A stretch of DNA of 64,000 bases from Streptomyces sp. SAI-135 (GTDB lineage: Bacteria > Actinomycetota > Actinomycetes > Streptomycetales > Streptomycetaceae), in assembly GCF_029893805.1 (NCBI RefSeq), contig NZ_JARXYP010000002.1, positions 9,052,001-9,116,000 on the forward strand, written 5' to 3'. This document shows, piece after piece, positions 45,118-53,935 of this stretch. The first letter of the stretch is position 1, and the number at the start of each line of letters is the position of its first letter. The notes under the pieces are model-generated. The model had not been told where the DNA came from. It saw nothing but the letters and a program-made list of their open reading frames with translations, and searched no databases. Position numbers and translations under genes: made by a program.

Positions 45118-45370
45118 GCAGGCCGACCGTGGGGTCGCTGTCCTCACCCCGGCTCACCACGCCGCGTCAGCCCCCCGCCACAGCGGACTACGTCCCAGCC
45201 CCCAGGGAGAGTTCGAACCGGCCGGAGCCCTCTCGCCGCTTCCGATCACCGTGCTCCGGGAGCCGGATCTCTGTGCCCCCGGTCCGCTGGCACAGAAGCG
45301 CAGGCCGCTCGTTGCCACACCCGGTCGAGCGGCGCACATAAGAAGCAATCCGTGACAACAGGAGAACACT

Positions 45371-45766
45371 ATGCCGATATTACGTACATTTACGCGATTC
45401 ACTGTCGAGGATTTTAACCGTTCGGTAGCCGCGTTTGAAGCCCTCACCGCATCTTCGGCCCTGCGATTCCCCTACGGAGACTGGCAGACGGCAGTGATCC
45501 GCGACATCCTCCTGGTCTGTATTCCGCCGGAACAGAAGCCGAGCTACACGGTGCAGGCGGTGTGTGTGGTTGACGACCTCGACCAGATCCTGCGGACGAC
45601 GAAAAGTCATGCGGCGACGTGCATCAATGGCCCCAAGGATGCCCCATTGGGGCGCAACTTCATCGCACAGCACGCAGACGGAATGATCATCGAGTACGTC
45701 CAGTTGCGCCATGAGTTTGCCGCCCTCCTGGCAGACCACAGCAATGCAGTTCCAGATCCTGACTGA
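45371..45766 (+). CDS. VOC/glyoxalase-fold-like small protein
   Basis: The 131-residue product has alternating strands typical of a vicinal-oxygen-chelate half (LRTFTRFTVEDFNRSVAAFE, then QHADGMIIEYVQL at the end). Metal ligands are not obvious. ATG 45371 follows ACAGGAGAACACT. Its codon use is less GC-biased than that of its neighbours, which hints at horizontal transfer. It sits with a hotdog thioesterase gene; together they could belong to an aromatic or polyketide-type pathway, but this is inference. Confidence 0.6.
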   Translation: MPILRTFTRFTVEDFNRSVAAFEALTASSALRFPYGDWQTAVIRDILLVCIPPEQKPSYTVQAVCVVDDLDQILRTTKSHAATCINGPKDAPLGRNFIAQHADGMIIEYVQLRHEFAALLADHSNAVPDPD

Positions 45767-45870
45767 GCAGTTGAGCTCGCCCACCTCCTCGACCTGAGAC
45801 CGGCCGGGGCGCTCTTCACCCCAAAGCATTCAGTCTTGGCCTTCGCCAATCAAACGTTCGGAGTTCGCAA

Positions 45871-46320
45871 GTGATTCAAGCCGACCTTCCGCAGCCGGTT
45901 CCCGCACCTGATTTCGGGGTCCTGATGCCGGTCAGGGTCCACTTCGACGACCTCGATCCCTTTGGGATGCTGCACAACACCCGCTACAATTTGCTCGTCG
46001 AACGAGCCTGCAACATGCTGTGGGAGACAACGGCCGGGGAAAGACTAGGCGATGACGAATTCGTCATTGTCAAGAAAGCTGACATCACTTATGAAGCACC
46101 TGTCCACGGTGCGGGACTCTACGCTGTCCAACTCTGGGTGACGCGCCTGGGTACGTCCTCGGCTACGTGGGCATATCGTTTCTGCTCCACCGACGCGCAG
46201 ACCATTCATGCACACGGGACCCGCACCCATATCCGTCTGGACCGGAACACGCTGCGTCCCGCTCCTTGGAGTGACGAAGCGCGGGTGCTCGCCAAAGGGT
46301 TCATGGGACCGCTCTCGTGA
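45871..46320 (+). CDS. hotdog-fold acyl-CoA thioesterase (4HBT type)
   Basis: The 149-residue product has the 4HBT signature VHFDDLDPFGMLHNTRYN with the catalytic Asp, a central helix ERACNMLWE and strands to the end. It hydrolyses acyl thioesters, probably in the cytosol. GTG 45871 lacks a strong ribosome site. It follows the VOC-like gene by 104 bases. Confidence 0.85.
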   Translation: MIQADLPQPVPAPDFGVLMPVRVHFDDLDPFGMLHNTRYNLLVERACNMLWETTAGERLGDDEFVIVKKADITYEAPVHGAGLYAVQLWVTRLGTSSATWAYRFCSTDAQTIHAHGTRTHIRLDRNTLRPAPWSDEARVLAKGFMGPLS

Positions 46321-46499
46321 CGTCAGTCAGCAGCCGGCACGTGCAGGGCTGTGCCGAAGAGGCCCTGACCACCGGGACCTGCCTGTTGCAGGGAGGGAAG
46401 ACTCTCCAGCTGAAGCTCTGCTTGGCCTAACGGCACGGGCATGAGTGCTGCTGTACCGGTAGCCGCGTACGTGCATGGTGAGGAGGGGCCGTTTCCGGC

Positions 46500-46850
46500 G
46501 CGAACATGCACGACAGTCCGGGCCTGGAGCCGCTTGTACGCGGCATCCCGCCGATCCGGTCCCGCCGCGGCCGGGCCGGCGTCGGCGGCCGGCGAAACGG
46601 CACGCGGACAAGGCTATGACTACACCACCTGCGCCAATGGCTTCGCGAGTGCGGTATCCGTCATCGCATTGCCAGCAAGGGTGTCGAGTTCTCGCAGCGG
46701 CTGGGCCGGCATCGGTAGGTGGTCGAGAGAACCATGTCTTGGCTGGCCGGCTGCCGACGCCTCCACCGGCGGACGAACGGAAGGCCGAGCACTTCCTCGC
46801 CTTGTCGGCATAGCGCGACCCTGATCGGCTATCGCCGACTGACGCCCCTG
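46500..46850 (+). pseudogene. IS5-family transposase C-terminal fragment
   Basis: Pieces in several frames read MHDSPGLEPLVRGIPPIRSR, then LHADKGYDY-like KAYDYTT, then RLGRHR, WLAGCRRLHRR and ERKAEHFLALSA. Together they follow the C-terminal half of IS5-type transposases. Multiple frameshifts are present. The preceding 180 bases (46321-46500) hold no supported gene. Confidence 0.65.
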
Positions 46851-46867
46851 CTCACGGCCTGAGCCGA

Positions 46868-47095
46868 TCATGCTGTACGTCGAAGCAGACCAGCCCCATG
46901 GGCTCTGCCACGGTCGCAGCGTCGGCCGACGCCTCCTCGGCCATGCTCCACCGCATGGGGAAGTAGATCAGCGGACCACTGGCCTCGCCGATCAGCGGCC
47001 CGGTGACCAGGGCGAGGTGTCCTCATCGTCCTCGGCGGGGTCGCACCACCGCCCAAGCAGCGCGGCCACGTAAGCCGCGCCTGTGGGCCCCGGAC
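46868..47095 (-). pseudogene. C-terminal remnant of a Streptomyces hypothetical protein
   Basis: One frame encodes AAYVAALLGRWCDPAEDDED and TSPWS. After a frameshift near 47000 the next continues GPLIGEASGPLIYFPMRWSM and GLVCFDVQHDRLRP. I recall this pattern in small Streptomyces hypotheticals, in which the two parts are contiguous. The N-terminus is missing. Confidence 0.5.
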
Positions 47096-47214
47096 CGTCC
47101 GGCAATCGGCGGGAGTGCAAACGCGGTGAGGGTGCTCGCACGCACAGCCACGGCACCGCCGTACCTCCTTCCCCACAGGCCGCACGGCTTCGGAGACCCG
47201 CGTGCAGCCCATCA

Positions 47215-47830
47215 TCACCGTGCCACCGGCCCGGCCGCCGACGAGCGTTCGGCGTTCCCGGACGTGCCTCTTCCCGCTCCCGGTACGGCGTCGGGGACGG
47301 CTCGGGGAAGACCAGCGCCTCGGTGGTCATCGGCAACACCAGCCCGGTCGTCGTCCCGGGCAGCCGCTCGTCGAGCGAGCCTGGGATCGTACGGCGGGAA
47401 CGACGGCAGGATGTACAGCAGCGGGAGCCACGGCGCCACGCCCGCCGGACGCGGTCCGGCCACGGCGGAGTCGCCCGGCGGTAGCCGACCGCCAGCATCC
47501 CCGCGACGGCGCTCCAGGTGCGCACCGAGAGACAGGTGCCGACGACCACCAGGACCCAGCACAACGGAACCACCCGCAGCATGCTCACCGCACGCAGCCG
47601 CCCGGTTCCCGGGATCCGTGAGAGTCCGCCCAGAGCCACCGCGCCGAACAGGGTGTACGTGGCCGCGACGGGACTGTCCAGCCCGTAGCGGAAGAGGTGG
47701 AAGCCGGTCGCAGCGGCCAGGGCCACGCGCACGGCCCGGGGGCCGGAAGCGGCGTAGGCCACCGGGAACCTCCCGGCTCGGACGCCCCTCACCCCTCCTC
47801 CAGGATCACCCCAATGCTCCGCGCGCCCGT
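47215..47830 (-). pseudogene. FUSC/aromatic-acid-exporter-like membrane protein remnant
   Basis: The frame encodes several membrane-type stretches (VALAAATGFHLFRYGLDSPV, AATYTLFGAVALGGLSRIPG, VVPLCWVLVVVGTCLSVRTW). It then switches frame for about 75 bases (VAPWLPLLYILPSFPPYDP) and back for GSLDERLPGTTTGLVLPM. The sequence then runs into unrelated residues. The family is the FUSC-type inner-membrane transporters of about 350-700 residues, so most of the C-terminus is gone. Confidence 0.55.
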
Positions 47831-48317
47831 CCTGGACCGTTGGCATGGCGGGGGAGGTGCGGCAGCGTCGAACGAGGCGTGGGCGTGCCTCGATGTGCCA
47901 GGGGGCGTTCTCCTGGGACATCGGAACACCTCGGTGCTTCCGTCGGCCGTAAGGGCCGTGAGAAGGGGGAACGCGCTGAGCAGCGCGATCACCAGGAGGC
48001 GACCCGACCGACATCCGTCGAAGCATCTTGGTTTCACGCGCCGCGACGTGCCGATCCGTCGCGGCTGCCGGTGTAGTCCCGGCGGGCCGGGAGCGGGCGG
48101 ATCGATGCGGTTCACCCGCGGGTACTGCCCGGGACCGGCCGACGCGGGAGCGCTTGCCCGGGGAAAAGGTGTGTCCATTCGCTCCCGAACCGGCGTGAGG
48201 TCTTGGCAACTCCCCTTTATTCCCGATGACTTCGTTCGGAAATCCCCGAGGGCTGGAGTTGGTCTCCACAGACAGCGGCGAGGTGTCAAGGCCCCGGCGC
48301 CCGGCATGGAGGATGTC
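47831..48317. other. upstream region of the Nit1C-type operon
   Basis: These 487 bases hold no supported gene. They should carry the promoter of the nine-gene operon. A weak candidate is TTGGCA (48213-48218), but the expected -10 is poor, and no GlnR-type GTnAC-n6-GaAAC pairs were found by eye. Confidence 0.45.
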
Positions 48318-48623
48318 ATGCCCGAGATGTATTTTCATGTGCGCTGGCCCGATGGGACGACCCAGCGCTGCTATTCGCCCTCCACGGTAGTCGAGGACTA
48401 TTTCGTTCCCGGCAGCCAGTACCCACTCGCGGACTTCCTCGAGCGCAGCCGCACGGCACTGGGCATCGCGGGGGAGCGCGTGCAGGAGAAGTTCGGCTTC
48501 TTCTGCACCGGTGCCTCCGACCAGCTCGCGCAGATCGAGCGGACCGCCGCCGCGTACGCCACCGTCAGCGATGCCGAGGTCACGGTCGAGTCCCTGACCG
48601 GCGCCGACGGGAGTGCACGGTGA
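48318..48623 (+). CDS. MSMEG_0570-family nitrogen starvation response protein
   Basis: The 101-residue product has the family pattern MYFHVRWPDGTTQRCYSPST, then VPGSQYPLADFLERSRTALG and ERVQEKFGFFCTGASDQLAQ. It is a small cytosolic protein of unknown mechanism, known only with the nitrilase/radical-SAM cluster in actinobacteria, cyanobacteria and proteobacteria. ATG 48318 follows GGAGGATGTC; its stop overlaps the flavoprotein start (GTGA). It is first in the operon, and the conserved single Cys-Thr-Gly may matter. Confidence 0.9.
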   Translation: MPEMYFHVRWPDGTTQRCYSPSTVVEDYFVPGSQYPLADFLERSRTALGIAGERVQEKFGFFCTGASDQLAQIERTAAAYATVSDAEVTVESLTGADGSAR

Positions 48624-49975
48624 GTTCGGCTCCGGCGATAGGGCCGGCCGGCGCCCTCCCGCACAGCCTGACGGGCAGGGGAGGCGCCCCGATCCCGGTG
48701 GCAGTGGTCGGCGGCGGCCAGGCAGGCCTCTCGATGAGCTACTGCCTCGGGCGGCGTGGTGTCGAGCACGTCGTCATCGAGGCGAACCGGGTCGGGCACG
48801 AGTGGCGCGAGCGCCGCTGGGACTCCTTCTGCCTGGTGACCCCCAACTGGCAGTGCCGGCTGCCCGGTTACCCGTATCAGGGCGACGATCCGGACGGGTT
48901 CATGGTCCGCGAAGAGATCGTCCGGTACCTGGAGGGCTATGTCTCCTTCTTCCGGCCACCGCTGGCGGAGGGTGTGACGGTCACCCGGCTGCGGCGCTCG
49001 CCGAGCGGACTGTTCGAACTCTCCACCACCGCCGGGGACTTCACCGCCGAGCAGGTGGTGGTCGCCACCGGCCCCTACCACACGCCGTCCGTCCCGCCGA
49101 TGGCCCAGCGACTGCCCGACGGCATCACCCAGGTCCACTCCTCCCGCTACCGCAGCCCCGACCAACTCCCCGAGGGCGCGGTCCTGGTGGTCGGCACCGG
49201 CCAGTCCGGCTGCCAAATCGCCGAGGACCTCCACCTCGCCGGGCGCCAGGTGCACCTGGCCGTCGGCAGCGCCCCTCGTGTGGCCCGCTTCTACCGCGGC
49301 CGCGACTGCGTGGCGTGGCTCGACGACATGGGCCACTACGACAAGTCCATCGACGAGTTCGACGACGCAGCCGCCGTGCGCATGCGGGTCAACCACTACG
49401 TCACCGGCCGCGACGGCGGCCGCGACATCGACCTGCGCGCCTTCGCCCGCGACGGCATGCGGCTGTACGGGCGGCTCACCGCGATCACCGGCACCGACCT
49501 GGAGTTCGCCGACGACCTGAAGGTGAACCTCGACCACGCCGACGCCGTCGCCGAGGGCATCAAGGACGCCATCGACGCCCACATCACCGCGCACGGCATC
49601 GATGCCCCGACCGAGCGCCGCTACGTCCCGGTGTGGGAACCGGACGAGCAGCCGCGCGCACTGGACCTTCAGGCCGCCGGCGTCACCTCGGTGATCTGGG
49701 CGACCGGCTTCCGGCGCGACCACCGGTGGATCGAGGCCCCCGTCTTCGACGGCCGCGGCTACCCGATGCACTGGCGCGGCGCCACCAGCACGCCCGGTCT
49801 GCACTTCCTCGGTCTGCCCTGGCAGTACTCGTGGGGCTCGGGCCGCTTCGAGGCGGTCGGCCGGGACGCCGAGTTCCTTGCGGACCACATCGACGCCTCG
49901 CGCCGCCTGGCCGACGTGTGCGGCACGCTCACCGGAGCCCCCAGCGAACTCGCCTCCGCCCTCCCGATCGGCTGA
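48620..49975 (+). CDS. MSMEG_0569-family flavin-dependent oxidoreductase
   Basis: The 451-residue product has an N-terminal FAD site VAVVGGGQAGLSMSYCLG, a central second dinucleotide site VLVVGTGQSGCQIAEDL and ATGF near the C-terminus, like FMO/TrxB-type two-dinucleotide flavoproteins. GTG 48620 overlaps the preceding gene by four bases. It probably oxidises a nitrogen compound with NADPH and oxygen; in the related Pseudomonas Nit1C cluster the flavoprotein is one of the cyanide-assimilation genes. The product is cytosolic. Confidence 0.9.
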   Translation: MSSAPAIGPAGALPHSLTGRGGAPIPVAVVGGGQAGLSMSYCLGRRGVEHVVIEANRVGHEWRERRWDSFCLVTPNWQCRLPGYPYQGDDPDGFMVREEIVRYLEGYVSFFRPPLAEGVTVTRLRRSPSGLFELSTTAGDFTAEQVVVATGPYHTPSVPPMAQRLPDGITQVHSSRYRSPDQLPEGAVLVVGTGQSGCQIAEDLHLAGRQVHLAVGSAPRVARFYRGRDCVAWLDDMGHYDKSIDEFDDAAAVRMRVNHYVTGRDGGRDIDLRAFARDGMRLYGRLTAITGTDLEFADDLKVNLDHADAVAEGIKDAIDAHITAHGIDAPTERRYVPVWEPDEQPRALDLQAAGVTSVIWATGFRRDHRWIEAPVFDGRGYPMHWRGATSTPGLHFLGLPWQYSWGSGRFEAVGRDAEFLADHIDASRRLADVCGTLTGAPSELASALPIG

Positions 49976-49986
49976 GGAATCACTCC

Positions 49987-50802
49987 ATGGTCTACGACGC
50001 ACACCGCCATATCGGCGTCCTGCCCGCCTATCCCTTCTACGGAGGCCCGCCCGTCAACCCGGACACCACCGCCCGCGCCACCGTCAAGCAGCTCATCGCC
50101 GACCTGGACGCGGAGGGCACCGAACGGGCCCTGGTCATCCCCAACTACGGCGTCCCGGACCCCGCGATCGCCTTCTCCTTCAACGAACTGGCGCTGGAGG
50201 CCGCGCAGAGCGACGACCGGATCCGTGCCGGGCTGTGGGTGTCCCCGCGCCCGGAGGACGCCCAACGCACAGACCAGGCTCTCCAGTTGGCGGGCGAGCC
50301 CGGAGTCAAGGCCCTGAAGCTGAGCTTCCTGCTGGGCGGCCGTCCCACGGACCCGGCCTGCCGCCCCCAACTGGAACGCATCTTCGCCGAGGCCGCCCGG
50401 CACGGCCTCATCGTCCACGTCCACACCTCTCCCGGCGCCGCCTCCGACATCGACGAGGTCGGCCACCTCGTCGACTGGTACGCCGACCAAGTGCCCGTCC
50501 ATCTTGTGCACTTCGGCGGCGGGATGAGCGGCCACATCAAGCTCGTCGGCTCCCGGTTCTTCGACTGGATCAGCGCCGGCAAGCGTGTCTACACCGACCT
50601 CTCCTGGGCCATCGGCTTCACTCCCCGCTGGCTGGCCCAGGAGATCGAGCGCCGCGGCATCGGCCACGACCGGGTGCTCTTCGCCAGCGACCAGCCGTGG
50701 GGCGACTTCACCGGCGAGTACGCCCGCCTCGCCGAAGCCACCGGCGGCGGCCAACTCGGTGACCTGGTCTTCCGGGACACCTTCGCCGCGCTCTACGACT
50801 GA
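49987..50802 (+). CDS. amidohydrolase-2-family metal-dependent hydrolase
   Basis: The 271-residue product begins MVYDAHRHIGVLP with the metal-binding HxH (His6, His8), then VHVHTSPGAASD, VHLVHFGGG and the final Asp in FASDQPWGDF, all from the amidohydrolase TIM barrel. ATG 49987 is 11 bases after the flavoprotein stop. It hydrolyses or decarboxylates an unknown substrate. I do not recall this gene as part of the core cluster in proteobacteria, so it may be an actinobacterial addition. Confidence 0.87.
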   Translation: MVYDAHRHIGVLPAYPFYGGPPVNPDTTARATVKQLIADLDAEGTERALVIPNYGVPDPAIAFSFNELALEAAQSDDRIRAGLWVSPRPEDAQRTDQALQLAGEPGVKALKLSFLLGGRPTDPACRPQLERIFAEAARHGLIVHVHTSPGAASDIDEVGHLVDWYADQVPVHLVHFGGGMSGHIKLVGSRFFDWISAGKRVYTDLSWAIGFTPRWLAQEIERRGIGHDRVLFASDQPWGDFTGEYARLAEATGGGQLGDLVFRDTFAALYD

Positions 50803-50804
50803 AC

Positions 50805-50833
50805 GACCCCGACCCCGACCCCGACCCCGACCC
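50805..50833 (+). repeat. GACCCC hexanucleotide tandem repeat
   Basis: Four perfect GACCCC units plus a partial fifth lie between the amidohydrolase stop and the ribosome site of the next gene. This is probably a slippage-prone spacer. No regulatory role is evident. Confidence 0.75.
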
Positions 50834-50866
50834 GGGCTCCCTTCCCGTCCGCACAAGGAGACAGCC

Positions 50867-51397
50867 ATGTCCGAATCCGTCGTCACCGCCGAACTCTCCG
50901 ACGTCGAGCAGAAGTCCCTCGACGAGATCCCGCACCCCTCGCTCCCCGAGGGCACCAGCATCTACGGCTCCACCAAGGTCTTCCCCGACTACCAGGCCGA
51001 GAACGGCGAGACGTACTTCACCCTCGTCCACGGCATCGCCCACGAGTCCTCGGTCTCCTTCGTCGCCGTCCTCCAGGCCACCCGCGCGCTGCGCAAGGGC
51101 TTCGAGACCGCGATCTACTTCTACGGCCCCGGTTCGCTCAACTGCCTGGCCACCCGCGGCTTCCCGACCACCGGCAACTCCGCCTTCCCTGGCGAGCACA
51201 ACATCAACAACCAGCTCAAGACGTTCATCGCCGAGGGCGGCAAGGTCTACTGCTGCCGCTTCGGCCTGTCCCTGCACGGCGCCCGCGAGGAGGACCTCAT
51301 CGAGGGCGTCATCCCCACCCACCCCCTCGACGTCCAGGACGCCCTGATCCACTACGCACGCAAGGGCGCCATCATCAACTCCACCTACCAGCTGTAG
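50867..51397 (+). CDS. MSMEG_0572/Sll0783-family nitrogen starvation response protein
   Basis: The 176-residue product has the conserved core YFTLVHGIAHESSVSFVAVL, then RKGFETAIYFYGPGSLNCLA and NINNQLKTFIAEGGKVYCCR. It resembles DsrE-like alpha-beta proteins with conserved cysteines. Sll0783 is the cyanobacterial namesake, induced in nitrogen starvation. ATG 50867 has the operon's best ribosome site (AAGGAGACAGCC). Confidence 0.92.
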   Translation: MSESVVTAELSDVEQKSLDEIPHPSLPEGTSIYGSTKVFPDYQAENGETYFTLVHGIAHESSVSFVAVLQATRALRKGFETAIYFYGPGSLNCLATRGFPTTGNSAFPGEHNINNQLKTFIAEGGKVYCCRFGLSLHGAREEDLIEGVIPTHPLDVQDALIHYARKGAIINSTYQL

Positions 51398-51407
51398 GGA
51401 GCACGAC

Positions 51408-52499
51408 GTGAGCGTTGGCACCGGAAACAGCGGTACGGCGGTGGACGTGCGGATCATGACCCGCGCCGAACTCGCCCTGCGCGGCGTCGCTTCGGACACG
51501 CCCCTGCGGCGTCCGGACGGCGCGGGCCCCAGCGACGACGGACATGTCCTCGTCGACGGTGCCAACGCCGCGCTCCCACGCAACCCCCACAGTCCCTACT
51601 CCGTGCGCGACGGCAAGGTGTGGCTCGGTGACGAGGACACCGGAATCTCCCTCACACCCGTACGCCGCCCGAGGTTCTACGACCTCACCACCGCCGACGG
51701 CATCCGCTACGAGCAGATCGCCCGCCTGCACGGCTCGGATGTCCTGGCCACCACCGTCGTGCAGACCTGCATCCGCTACGCCGAGTCCGACCGCTGCCGC
51801 TTCTGCACCATCGAGGAGTCCCTGCGCTCGGGTGCCACCGTGGCCGCCAAGACCCCGGCGCAACTCGCCGAGGTCGCCGAGGCCGCCGTACGGCTCGACG
51901 GCGTACGGCAGATGGTGATGACCACCGGCACCACCACCGGACCCGACCGCGGCGCCCGCACCCTCGTACGGTCGGTCCGGGCGGTGCTGGCAGCCGTGCC
52001 CGGCCTGCCGATCCAGGTGCAATGCGAACCACCCGGCGACCTCGCCTGGATCCGCGCGCTGCACGACGCCGGAGCCACCGCCATCGGCATCCATGTCGAG
52101 TCCCTCGACGAGCAGGTGCGCCGGCGCTGGATGCCCGGCAAGTCGACGGTGCCGCTGTCCGAGTACGAGGCCGCGTGGGACGAGGCGGTGCGCGTCTTCG
52201 GACCCAACCGCGTCTCCACCTACCTCCTCGTCGGCCTGGGCGAGGATCCCGACGAACTCGTTGCCGGAGCAGGCCGGCTGATCGACCGGGGGGTGTACCC
52301 GTTCGTCGTCCCGTTCCGCCCGATGAGCGGCACCCTCGCCGCCCGCGACGGCGTTCAGGCACCTGGTGCGGACCTCCTGACGTACGTCACCGAGGGCGTC
52401 GCCGCGAAGCTCCGCGCTGCCGGGATGAGCGGCGCCGACCAGAAGGCCGGCTGTGCGGCCTGCGGAGCCTGCAGTGTGCTCCAGACAGCGGGCGGGTGA
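51408..52499 (+). CDS. MSMEG_0568-family radical SAM enzyme
   Basis: The 363-residue TIM-barrel enzyme has an unusual SAM-cluster motif, Cys121-x8-Cys130-x2-Cys133 (CIRYAESDRCRFC), instead of Cx3Cx2C. Gly-rich TTGTTTGPDRG follows as a SAM contact. The C-terminus ends with Cys349-x2-Cys352-x2-Cys355 (GCAACGACSV), which may bind a second iron-sulphur cluster. GTG 51408 lies 10 bases after the 0572 stop and the next gene overlaps it in GTGA. The reaction is not established. Confidence 0.9.
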   Translation: MSVGTGNSGTAVDVRIMTRAELALRGVASDTPLRRPDGAGPSDDGHVLVDGANAALPRNPHSPYSVRDGKVWLGDEDTGISLTPVRRPRFYDLTTADGIRYEQIARLHGSDVLATTVVQTCIRYAESDRCRFCTIEESLRSGATVAAKTPAQLAEVAEAAVRLDGVRQMVMTTGTTTGPDRGARTLVRSVRAVLAAVPGLPIQVQCEPPGDLAWIRALHDAGATAIGIHVESLDEQVRRRWMPGKSTVPLSEYEAAWDEAVRVFGPNRVSTYLLVGLGEDPDELVAGAGRLIDRGVYPFVVPFRPMSGTLAARDGVQAPGADLLTYVTEGVAAKLRAAGMSGADQKAGCAACGACSVLQTAGG

Positions 52500-53935
52500 G
52501 CGGCGTGAACCTCGACGGCTCCGTCATCGTGCCGGCCGTGGACGATCCGCAGGACATCCTGGCCCTGCTGGGCGACCGCAACACGCTCGCCCGCCGGCCC
52601 GCCTTCCGCATCGAGGAGGCGGACGGCCGGGCGGACGTGGCCGCCTACCGGGAGCTGCGCCGCGCCGCCTTCGTCCAGGAGCAGGGACTCTTCGCCCATC
52701 ACGACCTGGACGACCACGACACTGACCCACGGACCGTCGTCCTGGTCGCGAAGGACCCCCAGGGCACCGTGGTCGGCGGGGTGCGCCTGGGCCCGGTCGA
52801 CGAAGGCCCCGACCTCGGCTGGTGGCAGGGCGGGCGCCTGGTCGTCGCCCGCCGGGCTCGCGGCCCGTACGGCATCGGCGCGGCCCTCGTCCGCGCCGCC
52901 TGCGCCCGCGCGGAGGCGGAGGGCTTGCTGCGGTTCGACGCGACTGTCCAGGCACGCAACGAGGTACTGTTCCGGCGCCTCGGCTGGCAACGGGTACGGG
53001 ACACGACGGTCGCGGGCGCGCCGCACGTCCTGATGCGCTGGCCGATCGGCCGCATCGCCGCCCTCGCGGCGGCCACGAAGTCCCCCCTCGGACCGCTCCT
53101 CACCGCACTCGCCCCGCCCCCGGGTTTCGTCGGTGACGACGGCGCGCCCGTGCCCGGCACCGACGTGATCGCGGCGTGCGACGCGATCGTGCCGTCCATG
53201 GTCGAACGGGACCCCGAGTGGGCGGGCTGGTGCGCGGTCCTCGTGAACGCCAATGACCTCGCCGCGATGGGCGCAGCCCCGCTCGGACTGCTGGACGCGG
53301 TGGGCGCCCACGACGCCGCGCACGCCGCCCGGGTCCTGGCCGGACTGACCCGGGCGGCACAGGCGTACGACCTCCCGGTGCTCGGCGGGCACACCCAGCT
53401 CGGCGTCCCGGCCGCCCTGTCGGTGACCGCGCTCGGCCGCACGGACCGGCCGGTGCCGGGTGGCGGCGGCCGCCCCGGACACGCCGTACACCTCACAGCC
53501 GACCTCGGCGGGGACTGGCGCCCGGGCTACCGGGGCCGCCAGTGGGACTCGACCAGCCACCGCCGTACGGACGAACTGCGCACCATGACCGGCGCGGTGG
53601 CCGCCGCACGGCCCGCCGCCGCCAAGGACGTGTCGATGGCGGGCATCGCCGGCACCCTCGGCATGCTGGCCGAGGCGAGCGGCTGCCGTGCGCTGCTCGA
53701 CGTGGCCGCCGTGCCCCGGCCGGGGGCCGCGACGGTGGGGGACTGGTTCACGTGTTTCCCGGGCTTCGCGATGCTCACGGCCGACGAACCCGGCGCACCG
53801 CCCCTGCCCGCCGGTCCCGCCACGGGTGCGGTGTGCGGGGAGCTCACCGAAGGAGAAGGCGTCGGGCTGCGCTGGCCCGACGGAGAGATCACCGAAGCGG
53901 TCATGTCCACCGTGACCGGGATGGGGACAGCATGA
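52496..53935 (+). CDS. MSMEG_0567-family GNAT-AIR synthase fusion protein
   Basis: The 479-residue product joins an N-terminal GNAT acetyltransferase (about residues 35-180; VARRARGPYGIGAALVRAAC is the acetyl-CoA loop) to a C-terminal AIR-synthase/PurM-like ATP domain (about 195-475; VNANDLAAMGAAPLGLLDAV and VLGGHTQLGVP). In other clusters I recall these as two genes (GNAT and AIR-synthase-related). GTG 52496 overlaps the radical SAM stop; its own stop overlaps the next ATG (ATGA). The activated substrate is unknown. Confidence 0.88.
   Translation: MSGVNLDGSVIVPAVDDPQDILALLGDRNTLARRPAFRIEEADGRADVAAYRELRRAAFVQEQGLFAHHDLDDHDTDPRTVVLVAKDPQGTVVGGVRLGPVDEGPDLGWWQGGRLVVARRARGPYGIGAALVRAACARAEAEGLLRFDATVQARNEVLFRRLGWQRVRDTTVAGAPHVLMRWPIGRIAALAAATKSPLGPLLTALAPPPGFVGDDGAPVPGTDVIAACDAIVPSMVERDPEWAGWCAVLVNANDLAAMGAAPLGLLDAVGAHDAAHAARVLAGLTRAAQAYDLPVLGGHTQLGVPAALSVTALGRTDRPVPGGGGRPGHAVHLTADLGGDWRPGYRGRQWDSTSHRRTDELRTMTGAVAAARPAAAKDVSMAGIAGTLGMLAEASGCRALLDVAAVPRPGAATVGDWFTCFPGFAMLTADEPGAPPLPAGPATGAVCGELTEGEGVGLRWPDGEITEAVMSTVTGMGTA

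Noticed and set aside
47831..48317. GlnR nitrogen-control box before the Nit1C-type operon
   Set aside because: Expected from biology, but no paired GTnAC-n6-GaAAC elements could be found by eye.
46992..48338. Single 448-codon minus-strand gene
   Set aside because: It joins two unrelated remnants (a FUSC-like stretch and the start of another hypothetical) without a family-like continuous protein, so it is described as pseudogenes.
50805..50833. GACCCC repeat as a CRISPR or regulatory array
   Set aside because: The unit is six bases with no spacers; simple slippage in an intergenic gap explains it.
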